Shown: in pieces, positions 54,906 to 64,000 of the stretch
How positions within the stretch are numbered: position 1 is the stretch's first letter
Layout of the letters: the number at the start of each line of letters is the position of its first letter
Source: Epiperipatus broadwayi
Lineage: Eukaryota > Onychophora > Udeonychophora > Euonychophora > Peripatidae
Direction: 5' to 3'
Assembly: GCA_028023455.1 (NCBI GenBank)
Contig: JAQFVV010012509.1
Coordinates: 434,001-498,000, forward strand
Length of the DNA stretch: 64,000 nt
Position numbers and translations under genes: made by a program
The notes under the pieces: model-generated
Seen by the model: only the letters and a program-made list of their open reading frames with translations
Databases searched by the model: none
Told to the model about the DNA's origin: nothing

Positions 54906-55794
54906 AAAAATAAATACAGCACTGCAACTAGGTTTCCAAATGGTGTTATTGTACAAACCCATAGCTTGTATGGCACACTGAATTATTAATACGTTTTGGT
55001 CTGTATAATAAAGAAGTAAGTTAGGAAATATTCTTTTCTTTATTCATTAGCAGTAGACTAACTAACTCCTTTATTATAATGATCATAACTGAATAATTAT
55101 TTCAATTAACAGTAAGAAAAAGAAGGGCCTACTTTTCTAATCTAACTTCTTTCTTATTTTAAAAGGTTAAGAGGAGTAAAATATTTCTTCTTTAATCAGA
55201 AAAATAAACTCTATTAATTACAAAGCTGTTAAATGCTAGAATATACCTTATAGTATCTTTAGAATATTTAAATCATAAAAAAAAATTGATGATATCTTTA
55301 ATCCTAAAAAATAATAGTTTGAACATCGGGAAATGCAAAATTAAAGACGCCTGTTTATTATCAATGTACATTTATTGATGAATAAAAATTCAAAATAATG
55401 TTGAGTTGAATGTATTTAGAAGAAAGCATGCTTAAATGTACAATTTCCATTTGTTGTTGTTTTAAATATGTTTTTTAAATAATATAACTGTTGCTTTTGA
55501 GAAAGATGTTCAGTGCTGAAAATGCAATTAGGTTCTATTTACTGTTTTCAATGAAGTATTGTCTTTAAATATACAATATTAATTTTGTCATTAATTCATT
55601 ATATTTTTGTATTGGAGCTTATCAGAGTTATTTAAAAGTGGCTTCGGTACAAAAAGACTGCAAATATGAAAAGAAGATTCAGTTTAATATGATATAGTAA
55701 TGAAGATTTATAATTTTCCCAATGTACACATAAATCTATGTAATGAAACCCTTGTGGAATGCATCAATGATTAAAGTTAGATTGTAAAGCTAGT
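54906..55794. other. AT-rich non-coding stretch
   Basis: Nothing recognised. Confidence 0.4.
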
Positions 55795-56612
55795 ATTTAA
55801 ACAGCATTAAGCTGTTGCACATGCGCTTTGCAGATTTTAAATATAAATGAATGAATATTAACACTTCAAACACATGATAAAGTCTTTGGAAAAGATAGAA
55901 TGGCCAGCTATCTTTTCGAACCCAAACGCTTTTGTATGGGCAAATCTTAAGTGTTTGAAAGTGAAAGCATGAAGATATTAAATAATCACTTTAAATTACT
56001 TTTACATGCTTGAATAAATGACACTAGTGAAATTTACTAGAATTTACAATATGTCATTTTTATTTGAAATTAAATGTATGTAAATAAATCATTTATTTTA
56101 TATAGCGCGCGATGTTTATAAACTGTAATATTTAAACAGCATTAAGCTGTTGAACATGCGCTTTGCAGATTTTAAATATAAATGAATGAATACTAACACT
56201 TCAAATACATGATAAAATCTGCAAAGCGCACAATGCTGTTTAAATATTACATAAAATATATATATATAAAATAAATGATTTATTTACATACATTTAATTT
56301 CAAATAAGAATGACGTGTGTAAATTCTAATAAATTTCACCAGCGTCATTTATTCAAGCATGTAAAAGTAATTTAAAGTGATTATTTAATATCTTCACGCT
56401 TTCGCTTTCAAACAGTTAAGATTTGTCCATACAAAAGCGTTTGGGTTCGAAAAGATAGATGGCCATTCTATCTTTTCCAAAGACTTTATCATGTGTTTGA
56501 AATGTTAGTATTCATTCATTTATATTTAAAATCTGCAAAGCGCATGTGCAACAGCTTAATGCTGTTTAAATATTACAGTTTATAAACATCGCACTATATA
56601 AAATAAATGATT
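55795..56612. repeat. About 800-bp palindrome with a nested internal copy
   Basis: The left arm (55795 to about 56115) and right arm (about 56265-56612) are inverted copies. AGCATTAAGCTGTTGCACAT faces ATGTGCAACAGCTTAATGCT, and CTTTGGAAAAGATAGAATGG faces CCATTCTATCTTTTCCAAAG. The middle (56107-56250) has its own copy of the arm tip (GATGTTTATAAACTGTAATA, AGCATTAAGCTGTTGAACAT, CGCTTTGCAGATTTTAAATA) and a truncated inverted tip (ATCTGCAAAGCGCACAATG). No coding sense, no ribozyme box, no flanking duplication that I can see. Confidence 0.85.
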
Positions 56613-57971
56613 TATTGTAAAGCTAAATAAATGCCATTTAATAAAAATTAATATTCATAACAGAAAAGATTTTATCAGATTGGCTTATGTCAGATTGCAG
56701 AGTTTGCCTGAAAGTTTAAAGTGAAACACAAATAGAAATAAAATTAAAGAAATGAAAATAGTCGGCAAAAAGCAAAATAAGATAAACGTGGAACAAGAGG
56801 TTGCAAAAACAAAGTGTTTGGGTAACTGTTTTATTGAGATGAAATAATGATAAAGAAATCAGAGAGAGAAATTGCAATTGTTAAATATAGTTATAAAAAA
56901 ACAAGAGATATTCTGTGAACCATTAATATTAGCTATAAGAAAAAATATTATTGAATGTTTTATTAGTAGTGTGCCTTTATATGGAACGGGAATGAGCAAT
57001 TACGAAAATGAAGAATAAAAAATTGAGGCTTTAGATATGTGTATTTAAAGAACAAATAATGTAAATTGAAAAGTCAATATTTACTGAAGAAATTATGAAG
57101 AGAATGAAAAATTGAATTAGTAATATAGAGACAGAAAAATTATGAAAAAAAAAAAAAAAAGATTCAAGAAAAAGAGGGAAACGGCCAAGTTTGGTGAGTA
57201 GGATTTGCTTTTAGCAGATAACTGATGATGATGGTGTTAGCAATAATATATTAATCACCGGCGCATTTTATTTTCTATTTTATTAAAGAAATTATCAACT
57301 GTTAAAATGTTATTTAAATCTTCAACAGTCTTCATATGTTCCAAGATGATGTGTAGTTCAGAAATTTTGTCATTAATTAATTACAGTAAAAAAAAAAGAG
57401 AAATTAATCATTTCATCTACTCTTTTGTAATTTTCTCTGATAACTGCAAATGATTCCATATCGTCTACATTAATGCTAATAAAGGTTCTACAAACAATGT
57501 TTAATAAGCTGCCATAATAATTAAACAAGACTTCCTACGATAAGATCAGGTTTGGTAATCTACAATTCAAATACGCTTAATGTTGTCAAATAAGACTGTT
57601 ATTTTATTTAAAATATTCAAAGGCATAATAAAATTTAGAAAACTATTAATCATTTCTTTAAAAAAAAAAAAGAAGCAAATATATACAATTCAGGACAACC
57701 GGATTCTTCAATCACAGTTTATTTGTATTTAGCAGATAAAATATACATATATACTATAACTAAAAATAACCGTGTGAAGATATTAATTGAAATAAACTAT
57801 TTTTTTCTTGATTGGTTTCAGAACAAATCTTATAATATTTGATTTTCAACTCCATAATTCTAACGTTGCACTAAACCACGCAGGAATCCTATGATTATAA
57901 AAATTAACAAAGTGGAGGAAAATAATAATTATTAAATGGAAAATAATTCTATTTTAAAAAAGCGTCCACGC
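56613..57971. other. AT-rich non-coding stretch
   Basis: No gene recognised. A run near 57145-57160. Confidence 0.4.
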
Positions 57972-58864
57972 AGTGTCCATATTGTACTTAAGAAGGCAAT
58001 TGCGGTTGTTAGGTCGACTTGCTTTAAACAAGCCAACCTGACTTCAGTGCTGCCTGTAACTCCCACTGACACCCTCCTCCTTCATGTAGCAATTGGTTAA
58101 CTGATCTATTGAACTATGTGACTTCCATTACAAATTTGATAAATCCTGTTCTAGATAGAAAGACCACTTACTGGGAGACATACAAACTGAAACATCCAGA
58201 TCTACTGCCACTGCATAATGCTCTAGGACTAACTAATAAACTACTAATAAAGAAATCAAAAAGGTGGTTCCTAGAACCCAAATTCATAGACTTCTTGCTG
58301 AAATGCAACCTCTCCTCTCTACCAACGAACCACTTTCATGTGTGGCAAAGAGGCTTCAACAATCTCAACCGCCAGGGTCAGCTGTGTTCTTTGGCAGATA
58401 AACCCATCACTCATATCATCCACACATGTCCAGACCTTGGTCAAGTTAGGATGTTCATCAATGAAAAGGTCTCCCATGATCACAGAGATGTCCTATTTAT
58501 ACAAAATGCCATAAAGTCAGGTATTTTTTCAAAAATCAGACTATCTGTGTTTTTTTCTTTTGCAGTCTAGCTTGTCAGATGTAAATACATTTTTAGTGAC
58601 TCAAATCTAAATATATTGGAATACTTCATAAAGTTTTTAAAAGGGTTTTGCCTCAGAGATCGCATGTTAACCCCCGAATGGCTACATACGGAATCCTGAA
58701 CATTGGTGAATTTTACAGGACTGAATTTTCCATAGACTTTTAACTGAAATAACCAACTCTCCAATGGATTAGACCCTAGCACCACAGTTTTAAGACAATC
58801 AGGTTTTCTGTAATTTTTTTGTATCCAAAGTTCTAATAAATATATTTTTTGAAAAAAAAAAAAA
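57972..58864 (+). pseudogene. LINE C-terminus and 3' UTR, 5'-truncated
   Basis: This is the second copy of the LINE at 25880-26943. An open frame of about 160 codons runs from about 58070 to a stop at 58568-58570. It reads NWLTDLLNYVTSITNLINP, RKTTYWETYKLKHPDLLPL, RWFLEPKFIDFLLKCNLSSL and PTNHFHVWQRGFNNLN. Then comes the zinc-finger-like region GQLCSLADKPITHIIHTC, where the first Cys of C-x2-C-x8-H-x4-C has become Gly. A 3' UTR of about 290 bp follows, ending AATAAATATATTTTTTG and an A run at 58851-58864. In the family this domain lies after the reverse transcriptase and is thought to bind nucleic acid. There is no reverse transcriptase in this copy. Confidence 0.78.
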
Positions 58865-59324
58865 CAATTGGAAGGATACATAAGAATGATAATAATAGTA
58901 AAAGCTGGATAAAATTAAAAGACAGAAAAATTCCTAAATATAGAGAAAGTAATTAATTTTAGGGTATGATTTAGTTAGTATATATTGAAGAGAATGAAGT
59001 GACATGGAAAACTGCTATTGGAATTTTTCATAAGTATGAATAATAAATTTTTGGCAGTCTGAATCACCACATTATATATAATAAAAACTATACTGAGCAT
59101 ATTGATAGAGAGACTAAACAAAATTATAAAAATTAATTTATATTTACATTCTTTGAATAGAAATATATTTATAAGGTAGACATAATAATGCTTAGCCATT
59201 TGAATGAGTAATGGTGATATTCTCAACTTGGAACTGTAGAAGCTGAAGAACTAAAATTCAAACTAAACTGAATGCCAACAAATTATATAATATATATAAA
59301 TACCAGTATATTGTATATACTCAA
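58865..59324. other. AT-rich non-coding stretch
   Basis: Nothing recognised. Confidence 0.4.
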
Positions 59325-59560
59325 CTTTAGATATAATTAAAGGAGAGATTTGCTACCTTAATATAAACTGAGCATTTGTATATATGTATGGGAGATGATG
59401 ATCTGGACCAACTGATGAGGATTGGTTCAGCACAAAATATGTCTATTGGAGATCATTTATATTTTTCACGCATATGTGGTCATGTACATCAGCTATATAA
59501 GATGGAGTAGATAGGTGAAGGGAGATTGAAAGTCTGTGCTCAAATCCCCATTAATTACAA
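59325..59560 (+). repeat. Family 1 hammerhead unit with eroded foldback
   Basis: The left tip TAATTAAAGGAGAGATTTG and right tip CAAATCCCCATTAATTA are inverted, as in the foldback at 44175-44412, but the left arm is otherwise deleted. The ribozyme is on the plus strand. After it come TTTTTCACGCATATGTGGTC, ATAAGATGGAGTAGATAGG and AAGTCTGTGCTCAAATCCCC (B-box-like end). Confidence 0.75.
59398..59456 (+). ncRNA. Hammerhead ribozyme, family 1, plus strand
   Basis: CUGAUGA (59412-59418) is intact. GAAA reads AAAA (59434-59437), a change at the conserved G. Stem II is weakened (two mismatches). Stem I is very strong: inner CCAA/UUGG (59408-59411 with 59446-59449) and a perfect 7-bp outer AUGAUCU/AGAUCAU (59398-59404 with 59450-59456). 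The cleavage triplet would be CUA. The outer helix differs in sequence from the 13-kb copy yet pairs fully. Confidence 0.7.
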
Positions 59561-61807
59561 ATATAAATATTGTTCATAATGACTAAAGAAATGAAACTAA
59601 TAAAAATTTAATTGGTATGCAATTTAGAGAAAAGAATAGCAATCAAGAAAATTAGTTCAAACCCTATTTAAAGATTGAGCCCAGTACTGATCAAACATAT
59701 ATATATATATTTCTGTTATATCTGAAAAAATCCTGGACAAGAAAAAAAAATTATAAGACCCATAATATGACATTTTAATATCTCGGAAGTAAATTATCAT
59801 AACAAAACAAGTGAATAATTAAAAAGCATATAAAACCATATAAATTATAATGGAATGCATATTGCAAAAAAAGATTCATTACAATAACTATAAAAACAAT
59901 TTGAGGGAATAAAAAGCATAACTTATTGTAATATATTTAATGTATGAAATTCTTTAATCAGAACAGGGAAAAAGAATAGATTCAGCAATTTCCAGTCTTT
60001 TACTGTATTTATTTTCTAAATAATTTTATTGAGGTATTATATGTAGTTACAAAATTAAACTTTTGTTAGAAATGTGAAATACATTTGAGAAAATTAAATT
60101 ACAAGTACATATGTGTTAGTAAAGGATAGATTAATTCATGCTTAAACATCAGATATTCGTTTTATTAAAGTCTGTCTTGGAATCCGGAAGAGCTTCCTTG
60201 TTCTTCATATAAGAATTTTGTCGAGATGGTTCTATCTCTTTCCTTATTTTTTTTAATTAGATGGACAAAAAAATATCTGCGTTTGGCTGGGGGAGTGTGA
60301 ATTGCTTCTTACATCTCACCAGCCAGATGGATTATGTTAAAAAATAGACAATCTAATGGTTGGAAGGTTCTTATTCAAGATGCAGTCCTTGAGAGAAATT
60401 ATTCTGTAAAAGTCAACATATACACATGAAAAAAGTAATAAACATAGTACAGTACAATAAGTACTGTTTTTTTAATATATATTTTCAGTAATTAATTAAT
60501 AGATATTTAAAGATGCTAATCAATACGTTTCATATTTTTTATAAAAAATCAAAAAAAGAGAAAATAATATAATTTATTTAGAAAAAAAATCTGTAAGTAA
60601 TATATTTAGCAAACTAACAATGATCAAAAAGATATTTTCAAAAAGTTTGAGAATACAAACATAGTGAAAAGTTTTATTAGTGATGGTAGAAAATAACAGA
60701 TATGAAAGCAAAACTAAAAATGTGAAAATAATATATTTGAAAACCTGATGATAATGCATTTAGGGAACAAATAATGATTGAAAAACTACTATTTTCAGTG
60801 AATTTTATCAATATAAATGTTCAGGAAGAAATTAAATAGGAGTTTGGCATCATGGCTAATTTAATTTCTTACACAATATTTGCATTCATTACACTTCTTA
60901 AAACTTTTTTTTTTCAGTCATTGGTAGTTTGTTAAATATTTCATTTTCAGGTTTGTTTTCTAAATAAATTATATTATTTTCATGTTGTCGTCTTTTTGTC
61001 TTTGTGTAAGCTGTTTCAGGGATCCGTAATTTAATTTCTCATCAAATGTTTGAAAATATTTGTCTTTTAATCATTGTTTGTTCACTAACTATATTATTTT
61101 CAGGTTTATTTTTTAAATAAGTTATATTAATTTCATGTTTTTTTATTTTTATGAAAAATGTAAAATATTGATATGTCCTTTGGTATGTAGATGATAGCTC
61201 CAAAAGCAAAATGAGCATATATGTAATTAACACCTATTTAAAAACAATATTTAAAAAAATACTGTGCAATAAAGATTTGTTAATTAATAATATGATTTAA
61301 ACTATATTTTAAATAATGCTTTAAACAAAATGATTTATAAAAAAAAAACCTTTTTTAAAACTTTTTTTATTCATCACAAGATCTCACTATCATCACTATT
61401 TTTAACTGAAACAAATCTGGGTGGTAACTATGATGTAGAAAAGAAATAAAAGTGCTAAGAGGGACAGAGTTTGAAGCATGTGGTTTAATCTTCTTTTGAT
61501 TTGTTGTTTGTTTTATTTATTTTATTGTAATTTCTATTGAATAACAACAACAGAAAAATAAATTTCTTAGATGAAAAATAAAAAAATTGTAGGTGACAAT
61601 TATTTTGGCCTTTAGTATTGTTTCATAAAACTTATAATTGAACTTTTTTAAAAAATCACTTTTTCAAAAACAAATAAATTAAAAATTTTAAAGGCAAATA
61701 ATAATAAAAATTCCAAACAAACCTGTTAATACAGAAATTTTATTATTTTTTAAAAAAAAGATTTATTGTAATTGGTATTTTTTTTAAAAAAAAATTAATT
61801 GGTAAGA
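59561..61807. other. AT-rich non-coding stretch
   Basis: No gene recognised. A slightly GC-richer patch at 60280-60360 is unassigned. Confidence 0.4.
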
Positions 61808-62335
61808 GAACATCACATGATCACTATTTCTTATGCTAGCACATAACTGTTATTAAAACAGGCAAAAACTCTCCATACAGTAGTACCATGTGCTAGCATA
61901 AAAAATAGTGATCATGTGATGTTTAGTGGTTTAACATCAATCCTGACTAATAGGATAGTGGTGGCTATGGTTGTTAAAGAGCCAAAGACATCAAAATGTA
62001 TGGGTACTGAACAGGGTTTAGACCCATATGACTATATAAGCTACTGAGCTTAGACAGAAAATATTGTGTTTTCAAATTTTATTCTTATAGTTTTGCAGTT
62101 AAGTAGAGACAAAGGGTGGCTGCTGGAGGGTTGCATTAGATCCTAAGATCTAGGTGCAGTGCTCTCAGATCCGAAGCTCCTCACTGATGAAGGCCACAAG
62201 CAAGAAACTAGTCTGGGGATATTGTATGAGTAGCACTAGATGGGGATTTTATGCACAAGCCTTCTGGCATCTATTGATAACTCTAGTTGGCACTGGGTGG
62301 CATTACTGTATGGAGAGTTTTTGTCTATTTTCGTA
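61808..62335 (+). repeat. Family 2 hammerhead unit with nested foldbacks
   Basis: An outer-left hairpin pairs CATCACATGATCACTATTTC plus ATGCTAGCACAT (61811-61844) with ATGTGCTAGCAT plus AATAGTGATCATGTGATG (61888-61921). Its loop contains AGGCAAAAACTCTCCATACA, which is inverted at 62304-62324 (TGTATGGAGAGTTTTTGTCT). That makes 61857-62330 a second, larger foldback with the ribozyme inside. Blocks GATCTAGGTGCAGTGCTCTC and CACAAGCCTTCTGGCATC match the 29-kb unit. Confidence 0.78.
62169..62228 (+). ncRNA. Hammerhead ribozyme, family 2, plus strand
   Basis: CUGAUGA (62184-62190), GAAA (62204-62207) and GUC (62211-62213) are intact. Stem III is the minimal AC/GU around UA. Inner stem I UCCUCA/UGGGGA is intact. 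The outer stem I is weakened relative to the 29-kb copy (AUCCGA against UUGUAU). Stem II has kept only its two inner G-C pairs because of a C-to-A change. The core is consensus, but activity is doubtful. Confidence 0.75.
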
Positions 62336-62639
62336 AGAGAATTCAAAAAGAAGTAGAAGAAAAAAAATCACAAAATACACTAGCATATATTTTATCAAAA
62401 AAAAAAAAAAAAGATGGAAAAATATTAATAAATGTCTATTTTTAATTACACAGAAAAGCATAAGGAAACAAATCAAGAAGATTTTCAATCAGTAAGTATA
62501 TAAACTTTTTACTAATTGTAGCCTTTGATAGAACAGCAATTTTGGGTAGAATTTTACCTTAAATTTAGTATTTAAAAATCTAAAGATCACTAATCACATT
62601 CCAATCATATTATTGTTACTAATAATTCAAACCAACATT
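62336..62639. other. AT-rich spacer
   Basis: Nothing recognised; A run near 62399-62413. Confidence 0.4.
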
Positions 62640-62770
62640 CACCTGAAGAAAAAAGAATATTAACCAAAAGTTAAACTATGTTATTATTAATAGTTGAATG
62701 TAATTATAAAGTTCAAATAAAGTTTTGAATTTTTGTAAAAACATTTAACAATAAAAATTAAATGATGAAA
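62640..62770 (+). repeat. Detached Penelope 3' tail fragment
   Basis: CACCTGAAGAAAAAAG (62641) resembles the ribozyme start of tail P1 (CACCTGAAGAGAAGAGG). TATTAATAGTTGAATGTAAT, then TTTGAATTTTTGTAAAAACA and TTTAACAATAA, follow the AT-rich end of tail P2 (54825-54885) in order. The GAAA half is not preserved. Confidence 0.5.
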
Positions 62771-64000
62771 ATAGTTCAACATATAATTACAAAAATTCAC
62801 TGTATAAAAATAATTTTAATATACGAAAGATATTGTAAACATATATTCAATATTCTAATGTTTATTGATGTTTTCAACAATACAATACTTTAAAGTCATA
62901 TGAATGTTAGGATGAGAGATAAATTGTTGACGCATTATTTAATAGTGGAATCTGTAAAAAAAAAAAATTTAAACATCTATAAAATGGCTCTATAATGCCA
63001 TTCATTATATCATTGGTTAACTATAGTTTTACAATAATATATATATTAAATTAAACATTTCTATGAATTGTTATTATAATAAAGAATAGAAATGAAGAAA
63101 TTACATCCATGTAAACAGAGGTAACTTTTAGCTTTTTATGATGCCAAAAAACTATCAATTTCTACTAATTGACAAATCCTGGGACTAAACAAGTTTTCAC
63201 ATTAATTTATAAAAGCTCCTTTGTTGAACTTTTTTGTTGAAAGAGTGCAGGGGACAATCCATTCTAGGCCATGGCTAATATTAAAATTACTATCTACAAC
63301 AATTATTTAGGCAGAAAAAATTAAAAATATTGCTATACATTTTATATAGTTAATTTTTTAAAAAGAAATTGATCTTTTAAAAGCATGAAATTAAACTATG
63401 AACATATATATCCTAAATTACAGATAATCAATTTCAGAATATTTGTTTTTTGCAAGATAATGCTCAAAAGTAGTCTTATTTATGCTGAAAGTCTCACCTT
63501 GCCTTGTAATACTATGCAATTCAAGTCTTTTTCTGAATACAGTGAAATTTATTTTGCTAGTAATTCCTTTATATGAATACTACTTGTATTAGATAACAGC
63601 AAAAATATATTTCAAACAATTGCTTAACCATTTTTATTCCTCATTATACTAGACTACAGAAATATTATTCATTAGTTGTTTAACTCTTTTACAAATGATT
63701 ATCTAATTTATGCTATTACCTGCCATCTGCTTTTGATTAATACACATTAGCAAGAAAAGTTCCATTTGATCCAAGCTGAAATTTTTTCACTACCTTTTTT
63801 TTTTTTAATACATTTTCTTTAGAATAATGTAGATTGTTGATTTTATCATATCATATTCAAAATTTAAATCACTGATCTTTTTATAACTTTTTTTTTCTAG
63901 AAATGATCTTTATGTTCATTTTGGTACTAATCAATTTTTGACACTTAAATGCATGAAAAGAATTTAAAAAACATAAAAGTAAAATTAAAATGCAGAAGAA
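62771..64000. other. AT-rich non-coding stretch to window end
   Basis: No gene, RNA or known repeat recognised. The frame at 63385-63576 has no family features. Confidence 0.4.

Noticed and set aside
62154-62336. 60-codon plus-strand frame
   Set aside because: Overlaps the family 2 ribozyme unit exactly; explained by the repeat.

Overview
This is a gene-poor, very AT-rich stretch of eukaryotic, almost certainly invertebrate animal, DNA. Everything recognisable is transposable-element sequence of animal type: non-LTR retrotransposons of at least three lineages, a Penelope-like element (PLE) with GIY-YIG endonuclease, a hAT-type DNA transposon, a solo LTR, tRNA-derived SINEs and many foldback repeats. 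I cannot name the species. No complete host gene was found. The only candidate for a non-transposon gene is an unrecognised open coding frame running off the left edge on the minus strand (1-401, with a second frame to 568).

Layout. 0-8 kb: unknown coding frame, hammerhead-bearing repeats, and a twin-primed RTE fragment with target-site duplications (3319-4195). 8.1-11.4 kb: a full-length 3.3-kb RTE-like retrotransposon with an unbroken 985-codon endonuclease/reverse transcriptase reading frame and a perfect 12-bp target-site duplication. 12.9-25.6 kb: foldback elements with hammerheads, a C-rich low-complexity block, a 530-bp hAT element, tandem 476-bp hammerhead units and a 900-bp palindrome. 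25.9-26.9 kb: decayed LINE C-terminus with a zinc-finger-like CCHC. 28.9-36.2 kb: second hammerhead family, a minisatellite and a solo LTR. 38-48 kb: minimal tRNA-derived SINEs, palindromes and RTE fragments. 49.8-54.9 kb: a decayed APE-type LINE followed by two Penelope-like copies arranged head to head. 55.8-64 kb: an 800-bp palindrome, another LINE C-terminus and more hammerhead units.

The most interesting signal is not protein coding. Several abundant repeats fold as hammerhead self-cleaving ribozymes (conserved CUGANGA, a stem II, GAAA, and a two-part stem I). I count two sequence-unrelated families. Family 1 has copies near 1.4, 5.3, 13.1, 21.7, 22.1, 23.2, 24.6 and 59.4 kb. Family 2 has copies near 29.0, 33.8, 34.1, 36.1 and 62.2 kb. 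Weaker hammerhead-like cores lie in the 3' tails of the two Penelope copies. Many copies sit inside large inverted-repeat (foldback) elements, one of which has a perfect 16-bp target-site duplication. Some foldbacks end in a tRNA B-box-like motif. Hammerheads in Penelope-like elements, SINE-like satellites and retrozymes are known in animals. The density here, the foldback architecture and the paired inverted ribozymes deserve a closer look.

How the parts work together is inference. The RTE element is autonomous and could mobilise SINEs. The PLE copies are dead here, but their relatives probably spread the hammerhead tails. The foldbacks may be by-products of reverse transcription of self-cleaved RNA.
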